DNA of 5,137 bases, from assembly GCA_019415505.1 (NCBI GenBank), contig DXZC01000141.1, forward strand, positions 1-5,137. The letters are read 5' to 3'. Under the pieces are notes generated by a model. That model saw nothing but the letters and a program-made list of their open reading frames with translations, made no database searches and was not told where the DNA came from. Shown one piece after another: positions 1 to 5,137 of the stretch; position 1 is the first letter of the stretch, and every line of letters starts with the position of its first letter. Made by a program: the position numbers and the translations under genes. The DNA comes from Peptococcaceae bacterium (lineage in GTDB: Bacteria; Bacillota; Dehalobacteriia; UBA7702).

Positions 1-24
1 GCGTCAGATGTGTATAAGAGACAG
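1..24 (+). other. Illumina Nextera Read 1 adapter remnant (non-genomic)
   Basis: Bases 6-24 read AGATGTGTATAAGAGACAG, the 19-bp hyperactive Tn5 mosaic end used in Nextera library preparation. The preceding GCGTC matches the 3' end of the Read 1 (i5-side) adapter arm. The match is exact over 24 bases and lies exactly at the window edge, where an untrimmed read would end a contig. Genomic sequence therefore starts at base 25. The adapter also creates false coding sequence: read forward it gives the peptide MCIRDR, and read backward it adds CLLYTSD to the truncated gene next to it. Confidence 0.97.
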
Positions 25-674
25 GAGATGTACTCGCCGTCTACCCCCATTAAACCATTGGGGTCGGAATTTTCAGTGTAGGTCTGTATTTGAGTTATGG
101 GGAAACCGCTATTTTGTAATTCAGCCAGTAATTCTTCAGCAGTCAGGGAGTTACCCCCAGTTTTACCGCTATTTATATAGAGTAGTACCGAAATAGCTGC
201 CACCAGCACTAAACCCAGCACTATACCATAGATAGCTAAATGCTTTTTAGGTTGAGAAGCCTTTGCGCTGCTTACCTGTAGCGGTAAGTTTTCCCCTGTA
301 GGTTGAGTTATCTGGCTTACTGGCGCCGGGGCCTGGGGGGTGGTTGCAGGGCTTAATTGCTCTTTGTCCGGGGTGGCAATAGCTTGGCCGCTTTCAGTTG
401 TTTTATCCACCTGGGGGTTAACAGCTTGTTTGGGCGGCGCGCCAGGTCCGCCGTATTTTTTGGCGGCCCGTATAGCGTCGTAAATCAGAATATCGGCGAT
501 ATCTCCCCGCATTTCATAGGGCAATTTGTTGAGGCAATTACGGCAAATCATACCGCCCAGGCATTTATACTCGCCCTTATCCTGCCAGCAGATTTTACAA
601 TAGTTATTTTTTTCGGGTATATTATCATCAGCCTGGTTTTCCGCCGGGGACTGATTAAGGCCGAAAGTTTCCAT
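25..674 (-). CDS. zinc-ribbon-like, single-pass membrane protein with outer domain (3' truncated)
   Basis: An open frame of 216 codons starts at the ATG at 674 and runs without a stop into the adapter, so the C-terminus is missing. Residues 26-47 hold CxxC, 14 residues, then CxxC (C26, C29, C44, C47, with an extra C38), which looks like a treble-clef or zinc-ribbon metal site. Residues 75-140 are a linker rich in Pro, Gln, Thr and Ala. Residues 146-167 form one hydrophobic helix preceded by Lys-Lys, which predicts the metal-binding head in the cytoplasm and the rest outside. After the helix, residues 177-216 begin a folded domain (LTAEELLAELQNSGFPI, then a YTENSDPNGLMG stretch). This resembles, from memory, a domain of secreted Bacillota proteins with a DPNxLLGRPGxY-like motif, but no function is known to me. 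The start is supported by AAGGAG 7 nt upstream and by a promoter. Role unknown; a membrane sensor or envelope-associated protein is only a guess. Confidence 0.85.
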
Positions 675-681
675 GGAGATT

Positions 682-687
682 CTCCTT
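682..687 (-). promoter_or_regulatory. ribosome binding site of the zinc-ribbon membrane protein gene
   Basis: The minus strand reads AAGGAG, 7 nt before the ATG at 674. This strong Shine-Dalgarno match fixes the start codon and the orientation of the truncated gene. Confidence 0.85.
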
Positions 688-705
688 AATTTACTTTGTA
701 ATGAT

Positions 706-733
706 ATTATACCATAAAATGACATTATAGCAA
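706..733 (-). promoter_or_regulatory. predicted sigma-A promoter (extended -10) for the zinc-ribbon membrane protein gene
   Basis: On the minus strand a perfect TATAAT (706-711) is preceded by TGG, giving a TGnTATAAT extended -10. A TTGCTA -35 (728-733, 4 of 6 consensus bases) lies 16 bp upstream. The predicted start, near 699, leaves a short leader of about 25 nt containing the ribosome binding site. A second perfect TATAAT lies at 724-729, overlapping this -35, with only a weak -35 of its own. The promoter implies transcription independent of the dehydrogenase gene upstream. Confidence 0.65.
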
Positions 734-872
734 TGAAAAAATAGTTCTAATGGGGCTTAAAATCTCATGCTGGCGCTATTCTTATTTTTTTTCGTCGGGT
801 CCAGGGAAACATTAGCGCCGGGTATAGTATATTTTCCAGCGCGGTTTGAGCGGCAGGATCCGGTAGGTAATG

Positions 873-930
873 GCGTTAGCTGATATGTTATGTGGCAGCG
901 TTATCTGATATGCAGCGGCGTTAACTGCCA
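873..930. repeat. three degenerate GCGTTAnCTG repeats with a possible stem-loop
   Basis: GCGTTAGCTGATATG (873-887) recurs as GCGTTATCTGATATG (898-912), with 14 of 15 bases identical and a 25-bp period. A shorter third copy, GCGTTAACTG (918-927), begins 20 bp later. The last two copies sit inside an imperfect inverted repeat. TGGCAG plus TTA (893-898, 901-903) can pair with TAA plus CTGCCA (922-930), giving nine base pairs with a two-base bulge and an 18-nt loop. On the minus strand this starts eight bases past the dehydrogenase stop codon. No T-run follows, so it is not a standard intrinsic terminator, although it could stabilise the mRNA 3' end. Confidence 0.55.
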
Positions 931-937
931 GGGTAAT

Positions 938-2311
938 TTAGTGGAGAAAGCGTTTTATCCAATTTAGCTTTGTGGGGGAGTAGGGGTGGTAGCGGAAATT
1001 AAGGTCAGGAACACTTTTTTTGTTTACCACAGACTTTTTATGGCTAAAGGTATCAAAAGAGTATTTACCGTGGTAGGAGCCTATACCGCTATGGCCTACG
1101 CCGCCAAAGGGTAATTTAGGGGTGGAAAGGTGAATTACAGTGTCGTTAATACAGCCGCCGCCAAAGGATAGGCTGCGGAGTACGTCCCTTTCCAGGACGT
1201 TATCTCTGGCAAATAAGTAAAGGGCTAAAGGTTTAGCTTGTTTTTTTACGGTGAATATAGCCTCCTCCGGTTGCTTGAAGGCTATAACCGGCAGGATTGG
1301 GCCGAAGATTTCCTCCGCCATTACTGGCGAGTCCCAGGTTACATTGTCCAGTATGGTAGGGGCGATTTTACAGCTGGCGGCGTTTCCTTCTCCGCCGCAA
1401 AAAACATCTTCCCCGGCGATTAGGTTAAGTAGGCGTTGATAATGGGCCGCTGTAATAATTTTTGGGTAATCCTTATTGAGTAACGGTTTTGGTCCCAAAA
1501 ATTTATTAATATACTTTACTAAATAATTTAAAAAATCGCTTTTAACGGTTTCCTGGACTAGAACATAGTCTGGCGCCACACAGGTTTGTCCGGCATTGAG
1601 AAATTTACCAAAGGCTATTCTTTTAGCGGCCAGGGGAATATCGGCGCTCTCATGAACTATACAGGGACTTTTCCCTCCCAGCTCCAAGGTAACGGGGGTC
1701 AAGGTTTGCGCTGCTTCTGTCATAACTAATTGGCCCACTTTCGCGCTGCCAGTAAAGAAAATATAGTCAAAGCCCTGTTTGAGTAGAGCCTGGCTCTCCG
1801 CTACCGCACCTTCTACTACAGTGACGTATTTTGGTTCAAAAACCTCTGCTATCAGCTGGGCCAGGACTGCCGAGGTGTGGGGCGCAAACTCCGAGGGCTT
1901 GATTACGCAACAATTCCCGGCGGCAATGGCCCCAACCAAGGGGCTTAGGGCTAGCTGAAAGGGATAGTTCCAGGGCGCTATGATTAAAACTAAGCCGAAA
2001 GGTTCTGAATATACCGTGGCTGTACTGGGGAACTGGGATAGAGGCATAATTTTTCTTTTGCCCCGTTCCCAAGAGGGTAACTTGCGGATAGCATAGCGTA
2101 TTTCTTCTAAAACCAGGCCAATTTCCGTCATATAGCTTTCCTGGGGGGCTTTATTTAAGTCTTTATAGAGAGCTTGGGTAATATCAGCCTCATATTTTTT
2201 TATGCCTTTAGCTAGGTCTGCTAGACGCTGTTGCCGAAAAAAAACGCTTTTTGTGATATCAGTCTCAAAAAATTTTTTCATATTAGAGAAGGTTGTGTCA
2301 ATATAATTCAT
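938..2311 (-). CDS. NAD(P)-dependent aldehyde dehydrogenase, class 3-like
   Basis: This complete 457-residue protein oxidises an aldehyde to a carboxylic acid with NAD(P)+, and its length is usual for the ALDH3-type branch (AldX/YwdH and fatty-aldehyde dehydrogenase relatives). Visible motifs in order are APWNYPF at 112-118 with the oxyanion Asn115, KPSE at 138-141 (cofactor-binding Lys138), FTGS at 186-189, LELGGKSP at 209-216 with general base Glu210, GQTC at 241-244 with catalytic Cys244, EEIFGPILPV at 333-342, and the PFGGVGHSGIGSYHGKYSF block at 401-419. All catalytic residues are present. There is no signal peptide, and the C-terminus lacks the hydrophobic anchor of microsomal-type fatty-aldehyde enzymes, so it is probably cytoplasmic. 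The ATG start is preceded by GGAGG. The substrate cannot be told from sequence; medium or long-chain and aromatic aldehydes are typical for this branch. The gene is divergent from the LTA-synthase-like gene and no pathway neighbour is visible. Confidence 0.95.
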   Translation of the reverse strand: MNYIDTTFSNMKKFFETDITKSVFFRQQRLADLAKGIKKYEADITQALYKDLNKAPQESYMTEIGLVLEEIRYAIRKLPSWERGKRKIMPLSQFPSTATVYSEPFGLVLIIAPWNYPFQLALSPLVGAIAAGNCCVIKPSEFAPHTSAVLAQLIAEVFEPKYVTVVEGAVAESQALLKQGFDYIFFTGSAKVGQLVMTEAAQTLTPVTLELGGKSPCIVHESADIPLAAKRIAFGKFLNAGQTCVAPDYVLVQETVKSDFLNYLVKYINKFLGPKPLLNKDYPKIITAAHYQRLLNLIAGEDVFCGGEGNAASCKIAPTILDNVTWDSPVMAEEIFGPILPVIAFKQPEEAIFTVKKQAKPLALYLFARDNVLERDVLRSLSFGGGCINDTVIHLSTPKLPFGGVGHSGIGSYHGKYSFDTFSHKKSVVNKKSVPDLNFRYHPYSPTKLNWIKRFLH

Positions 2312-2315
2312 ATAT

Positions 2316-2321
2316 ACCTCC
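2316..2321 (-). promoter_or_regulatory. ribosome binding site of the aldehyde dehydrogenase gene
   Basis: The minus strand reads GGAGGT, with ATAT between it and the ATG at 2311. The spacing is slightly short but the match is strong, and it supports this start over internal ATG codons. Confidence 0.85.
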
Positions 2322-2337
2322 GTCCCAAATTGGGGAC
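2322..2337. repeat. near-palindrome at the predicted dehydrogenase transcription start (operator or leader hairpin)
   Basis: On the minus strand this reads GTCCCCAATTTGGGAC. The GTCCC and GGGAC ends are complementary around six central bases, and alternatively CCCAAATTGGG (2324-2334, plus strand) is an 11-bp palindrome with an odd centre. It lies between the predicted transcription start (about 2339) and the ribosome binding site (2316-2321). A DNA-bound repressor would block early transcription there, and an RNA hairpin would sit directly against the Shine-Dalgarno sequence. Which of these applies, if either, is inference. Confidence 0.5.
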
Positions 2338-2345
2338 TCTGGTTT

Positions 2346-2374
2346 ATTGTAATTAATTTAAGTCAATCTGGCAA
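2346..2374 (-). promoter_or_regulatory. predicted sigma-A promoter of the aldehyde dehydrogenase gene
   Basis: The minus strand carries TTGCCA (2369-2374) and TACAAT (2346-2351), each 5 of 6 consensus bases, separated by the ideal 17 bp. The expected start is near 2339, giving a leader of about 28 nt. It is back to back with the promoter of the divergent gene. Confidence 0.75.
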
Positions 2375-2379
2375 GAGTA

Positions 2380-2408
2380 TTGTTTTTTTCGCCTAAATTT
2401 GCTAAAAT
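2380..2408 (+). promoter_or_regulatory. predicted promoter of the LTA-synthase-like gene
   Basis: TTGTTT (2380-2385, 3 of 6 consensus) and TAAAAT (2403-2408, 5 of 6) are separated by 17 bp, and the expected start is near 2415. The -35 is only 5 bp from the -35 of the divergent dehydrogenase promoter, so the two RNA polymerases would probably compete. The weak -35 makes this less certain than the opposing promoter. Confidence 0.5.
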
Positions 2409-2432
2409 AATTATGCAAGAAAGGGATTTTTT

Positions 2433-4628
2433 ATGTCTGATAATAACGCAAAAAAAAGCTCATATTGGCAGCTAGTTTGCAGATCGTTAAATTTACGGTA
2501 CTGCTGTTTTTTTGTTTTGACAGTGCTTTGGTTGGAGCTAGTTTTACGCTATTTTACTGTGGCGAATTTCTGGAATTTTAGTTTAGTTTGGCTGGTTCTA
2601 CTGTCACTGCCTCTGGGGTTTCTGGCTGTTTTGCTTTCGTCCCTTTTGCATAAACGCGGCAATACCATAATAAGCTGCGTCTTAGTGGTTTTGTTTACTG
2701 TTCTCATTATGGTGCAGCTGGTCTATTATACTATTTTTAACGCTTATTTCACCCTTTATTCCCTGACCGGCACTGGCAAGGTTTTAGCCTTTTGGCAGGC
2801 TGGCTTTAACGGTATATTAAAGGCTGGGTTGCCGCTGTTACTTTCCGCTGTTCCCTTGGTATTCTGGCTAGTTAAGGCTAGAAAATGGGTGCCTGCTACC
2901 AGAATAAGTGTAAACTCCGCTGTGGCTTTAATTTTTATAATGGCTATTATCCAGCTTGGCGCTTTTGTGGGTATATCTTTGGACCATAACGGTACAATGT
3001 CCAGAAGTTATCTCTATAATCAGGCTTTTGTGCCCCAACTGTCGGTGGCCAATTTTGGCGGCTTAACCACTTATCGGTTGGATATAAAAAACCTCTGCGG
3101 CGGTATGAACCGTAGTTCTGAAGCGGCTGAGACAACCGTAACCCCAGAACAAGAAAACTCCAGTTTGCCCCCTAATGTGCTGGCTATTGATTATACTACT
3201 TTAATAGAAAATGAGACTGATGACATTATTAAAGATATGCACCAGTATTTTCAGAAAAAAAACCCTACTTATCAGAATGAATATACGGGAATATACGCTG
3301 ACAAAAATTTAATTTGGATCTGCGCGGAGGGGTTTTCCTCCTGGGCTTTAAATCAGGAAAAAACGCCGACCCTGTATAAATTGGCCCATGAGGGTTACAT
3401 TTTTGAAAATTTTTATAACCCTATTTGGGGGGTAAGCACCAGTGACGGCGAATACACCACCTGCACTGGGCTTATACCGAAGGCCGGGGTTTGGAGCTTT
3501 TATAAAAGCGGCGCCAATTATATGCCCTTTTGCCTGGGAAATCAGCTAAAAGCTCAAGGCTACAGTACCAGGGCCTACCATGACCATTCCTATACATATT
3601 ATCGCCGGGACGTCAGCCACCCTAATATGGGTTATGATTATAAAGGGGTAGGCAATGGCTTGAATATGACTATTACCTGGCCGGAAAGCGACGTGGAAAT
3701 GATGGAACTGACTGTGCCGGAATATATAAATGACGAGGCTTTCCATACATACTACATGTCGGTCAGCGGCCACTTGGAGTATAATTTCACTGGTAATGCC
3801 ATGGCGCGGAAGCATCGGGATGAAGTGGCGGATTTACCCTATTCTGAAGCCGCCAGGGCGTATATAGCTTGCAATATTGAATTTGACCAGGCGGTTGCTA
3901 ATCTCATGTCCCAGTTGGAAGCGGCAGGTAAATTAGATGACACCTTAATAGTCATTTCCGGCGACCATTATCCCTATGGTTTGACTCACAGTGAAATTGA
4001 GGAGTTAAACGGCGCTAAGGTGGATTCCACTTTTGAGCTTTACCGCAGCACCCTGATAATGTGGGAGCAGGAAATGCCAAAGCCAGTGCGGGTTAAAAAA
4101 GTCTGTAGCCCCATAGATATATTGCCCACTTTATCCAACCTCTGGGGTCTGCCCTATGACTCCCGCCTGCTTATGGGCCAGGATATCTTTTCCGATAGTG
4201 AAGGGTTGGTAGTGTTTTCCGATCATAGCTGGCTTACCGGTAAGGGCAGGTATAATGCCCAAACTAATGAGTTTATCGCCGCCAGCGGCGTAACGGTGGA
4301 CGATTCCTATGCCCCTGGCGTCATGGCGAATGTTAATGCTATGTTTGATTATGCCGCCAAGATTTTGGAGTATGATTATTACGCTAAAGTAATAACTGGG
4401 GATATATTAGCCCAAGGCATTGACAGTAGCGGGGCAACGGAAAATAACTCCGGGGGTGCGGAGGCTAGTAAGGAAAATGGCGCAAATGGGGAAAAACAAG
4501 CTAACGCTTGGGTTTTGAAAAATTTTACAGCTTGGAATAAGGCCTTCAATTTTAATGTAGATGACTCTCAGCAGGTAGATGCCAAGGTGGAGTCAAGGGG
4601 TAATTTTTTACCGGAGATTGATTTTTAA
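2433..4628 (+). CDS. LTA synthase family protein (membrane phosphoglycerol transferase, sulfatase fold)
   Basis: This complete 731-residue protein has about five N-terminal membrane helices (roughly 24-41, 49-72, 78-102, 130-148, 160-182) and then an extracytoplasmic alkaline-phosphatase/sulfatase-superfamily domain. Family members transfer glycerol phosphate from phosphatidylglycerol onto a growing chain or primer outside the membrane. Expected active-site parts are visible: Glu299 in WICAEG, the nucleophile Thr336 in STSDGEY, the HDHSYTYYRRD block (383-393, with Arg392 aligned by eye to the substrate-binding Arg of S. aureus LtaS), His447 in VSGHLEY, and Asp511-His512 in SGDHYPY. These suggest an active, metal-dependent enzyme. 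It is longer than S. aureus LtaS (646 residues), partly through a Ser/Gly/Asn-rich tail near 661-690. Six cysteines lie in the outer part (222, 297, 344, 367, 480, 558). The start has AAGGGA 6 nt upstream. Without a primase, anchor or glycolipid gene nearby I cannot say whether it is the main synthase, a primase or another phosphoglycerol transferase. Confidence 0.92.
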   Translation: MSDNNAKKSSYWQLVCRSLNLRYCCFFVLTVLWLELVLRYFTVANFWNFSLVWLVLLSLPLGFLAVLLSSLLHKRGNTIISCVLVVLFTVLIMVQLVYYTIFNAYFTLYSLTGTGKVLAFWQAGFNGILKAGLPLLLSAVPLVFWLVKARKWVPATRISVNSAVALIFIMAIIQLGAFVGISLDHNGTMSRSYLYNQAFVPQLSVANFGGLTTYRLDIKNLCGGMNRSSEAAETTVTPEQENSSLPPNVLAIDYTTLIENETDDIIKDMHQYFQKKNPTYQNEYTGIYADKNLIWICAEGFSSWALNQEKTPTLYKLAHEGYIFENFYNPIWGVSTSDGEYTTCTGLIPKAGVWSFYKSGANYMPFCLGNQLKAQGYSTRAYHDHSYTYYRRDVSHPNMGYDYKGVGNGLNMTITWPESDVEMMELTVPEYINDEAFHTYYMSVSGHLEYNFTGNAMARKHRDEVADLPYSEAARAYIACNIEFDQAVANLMSQLEAAGKLDDTLIVISGDHYPYGLTHSEIEELNGAKVDSTFELYRSTLIMWEQEMPKPVRVKKVCSPIDILPTLSNLWGLPYDSRLLMGQDIFSDSEGLVVFSDHSWLTGKGRYNAQTNEFIAASGVTVDDSYAPGVMANVNAMFDYAAKILEYDYYAKVITGDILAQGIDSSGATENNSGGAEASKENGANGEKQANAWVLKNFTAWNKAFNFNVDDSQQVDAKVESRGNFLPEIDF

Positions 4629-4646
4629 GCCAGTTCATGATATAAT
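4618..4646 (+). promoter_or_regulatory. predicted extended -10 promoter of the DUF21 membrane protein gene
   Basis: TTGATT (4618-4623, 4 of 6 consensus) and a perfect TATAAT (4641-4646) are spaced 17 bp apart, and TGA before the -10 gives an extended TGnTATAAT element. The -35 overlaps the last codons and stop of the LTA-synthase-like gene. The expected start, near 4653, leaves about 35 nt of leader. The downstream gene can therefore be expressed on its own as well as by readthrough. Confidence 0.75.
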
Positions 4647-4669
4647 CCTTTTAAAGTTCATAATATAAT
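4632..4669 (+). repeat. 15-bp direct repeat spanning the promoter -10 region
   Basis: AGTTCATGATATAAT (4632-4646) is repeated as AGTTCATAATATAAT (4655-4669), with 14 of 15 bases identical and starts 23 bp apart. The first copy contains the -10 element of the promoter. The second also contains TATAAT but lies too close to the ribosome binding site to give a useful leader and has no -35. It may be a local duplication of the promoter or a tandem binding site. Confidence 0.7.
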
Positions 4670-4674
4670 AAAAT

Positions 4675-4680
4675 GAGGGA
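4675..4680 (+). promoter_or_regulatory. ribosome binding site that decides the TTG start
   Basis: GAGGGA lies with GAGGG 8 nt before the TTG at 4688. An in-frame TAA occupies the three bases immediately before that TTG (4685-4687), so no start further upstream can be used. The Shine-Dalgarno position therefore supports the non-ATG start. Confidence 0.75.
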
Positions 4681-4687
4681 TGTTTAA

Positions 4688-5137
4688 TTGGGAAGTAGTG
4701 TTCTAATATGGCAGTTTCTGCTGCAAATAGTGTTGATTATCATCAACGCTGTGTTTGCTTGTGCGGAAATTGCCGTTATTTCTATGAACGACAATAAGTT
4801 GGAAAAGATGGCGGCGGCTCAGGATAAGCGCGCTATACGTTTAGTAAAGCTGACGGAGCAGCCGGCCCGCTTTTTAGCTACTATTCAGGTGGGTATAACC
4901 TTAGCGGGATTTTTGGCCAGCGCTTTCGCCGCGGATAACTTTTCCGAGTATCTAACAAATTGGCTGGTAGGTATGGGTATAGGTATTCCGGCCGCCACCA
5001 TAGATGCTGTATCTGTTGTAATTATTACTCTGATTCTCTCTTTCTTTACCTTAGTATTAGGGGAATTAGTGCCCAAACGTGTGGCTATGCGCAAGGCTGA
5101 ATCCTTGGCGCTGCGTATGTCCGGCTTGGTGTATGTT
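4688..5137 (+). CDS. DUF21/CNNM (hemolysin C / CorC family) membrane protein, 5' part
   Basis: The first 150 codons of a gene that leaves the window at the right edge encode a DUF21 (CNNM transmembrane) domain. Helices are seen at about 4-30, 64-82 and 104-126. Diagnostic stretches are NAVFACAEIAVISM (20-33, where the family has a FxxxEhAhhshn-type pattern), QVGITLAGFLASAFAA (67-82) and LGELVPKRVAMRKAE (124-138). Complete relatives then have a CBS-domain pair and a CorC/HlyC C-terminal domain, which would lie beyond this window. Such proteins are linked to divalent cation (Mg2+, Co2+) transport or tolerance; the 'hemolysin' name is historical. Translation starts at TTG, since an in-frame stop directly precedes it and a good ribosome binding site fits it. 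The gene follows the LTA-synthase-like gene by 59 bp but has its own promoter. Confidence 0.92.
   Translation, partial: MGSSVLIWQFLLQIVLIIINAVFACAEIAVISMNDNKLEKMAAAQDKRAIRLVKLTEQPARFLATIQVGITLAGFLASAFAADNFSEYLTNWLVGMGIGIPAATIDAVSVVIITLILSFFTLVLGELVPKRVAMRKAESLALRMSGLVYV

Larger units (their letters stand above)
675..937. other. intergenic region between two minus-strand genes
   Basis: This 263-bp stretch separates the end of the aldehyde dehydrogenase gene from the start of the zinc-ribbon gene. Its left 60 bp hold the ribosome binding site and promoter of the latter. Bases about 740-870 hold no frame with a ribosome binding site, no RNA gene I recognise, and no hairpin followed by a T-run on the minus strand. 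An A-run on the minus strand (784-792) has no GC stem before it. Bases 873-930 hold the repeat cluster listed separately. It looks like ordinary intergenic sequence apart from those repeats. Confidence 0.6.

Noticed and set aside
1..24. Real transposon end (Tn5-like mosaic end)
   Set aside because: The 19-bp engineered mosaic end joined to the Read 1 arm at the exact contig edge is explained by library adapter, not by a resident transposon.
8..196. Plus-strand frame beginning MCIRDR
   Set aside because: Its start codon lies inside the sequencing adapter, and the rest is antisense to the minus-strand zinc-ribbon membrane protein gene.
357..689. Plus-strand 110-codon frame
   Set aside because: It overlaps the N-terminal half of the minus-strand gene at 25-674, which has a ribosome binding site, a promoter and a recognisable architecture; this frame has none of these.
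893..930. Intrinsic terminator for the aldehyde dehydrogenase gene
   Set aside because: A stem can form, but no T-run follows it on the minus strand and the loop is 18 nt, so it does not meet the usual criteria.
1836..2072. Minus-strand 78-codon frame inside the aldehyde dehydrogenase gene
   Set aside because: It is an alternate frame of a complete, motif-bearing gene on the same strand and shows no family signature.
3546..3815. Minus-strand 89-codon frame inside the LTA-synthase-like gene
   Set aside because: It is antisense to the catalytic domain and has no ribosome binding site or recognisable motif.
4664..4669. Second TATAAT as an independent promoter for the DUF21 gene
   Set aside because: No -35 lies at a suitable distance, and a start about 7 nt downstream would fall inside the ribosome binding site.
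4885..5094. Minus-strand 69-codon frame
   Set aside because: It is antisense to the DUF21 domain; its Ile/Pro-rich composition reflects the opposite strand.

Overview
This window looks like the end of a contig from a low-to-moderate GC Gram-positive bacterium, most likely a member of the Bacillota (Clostridia-like), and probably from a metagenome or draft assembly. The evidence is strong AAGGAG/GGAGG ribosome binding sites, sigma-A type promoters with extended -10 boxes, a TTG start, and a polytopic sulfatase-fold enzyme of the lipoteichoic acid synthase type. No lineage can be named from this sequence alone. The first 24 bases are not genomic: they match the end of the Illumina Nextera Read 1 adapter, including the 19-bp Tn5 mosaic end.

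Layout from left to right. Bases 1-24 are adapter. A minus-strand gene truncated by the adapter (25-674) encodes a CxxC/CxxC zinc-ribbon-like head, a proline-rich linker, one membrane helix and the start of an outer domain. A gap of about 260 bp (675-937) holds that gene's promoter and a small cluster of degenerate repeats that can fold. A complete minus-strand class 3-like aldehyde dehydrogenase follows (938-2311). A 121-bp divergent intergenic region (2312-2432) carries back-to-back promoters and a near-palindrome at the predicted dehydrogenase transcription start. The plus strand then has a complete LTA-synthase-like membrane phosphoglycerol transferase (2433-4628), a 59-bp gap with a well-formed promoter and a 15-bp direct repeat, and the 5' part of a DUF21/CNNM (hemolysin C/CorC family) membrane protein that runs off the right edge (4688-5137).

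The genes do not form an obvious pathway. Three of the four products are membrane proteins (sensor or envelope protein, envelope polymer synthesis, ion transport) and the fourth is a soluble oxidoreductase. The two minus-strand genes are separated by a promoter, and the two plus-strand genes by another, so all four seem able to be transcribed independently, with possible readthrough because I see no convincing intrinsic terminator. I found no mobile element, CRISPR array, RNA gene or phage gene, and no convincing new system. The points most worth a second look are the adapter, the uncharacterised zinc-ribbon membrane protein and the regulatory repeats.
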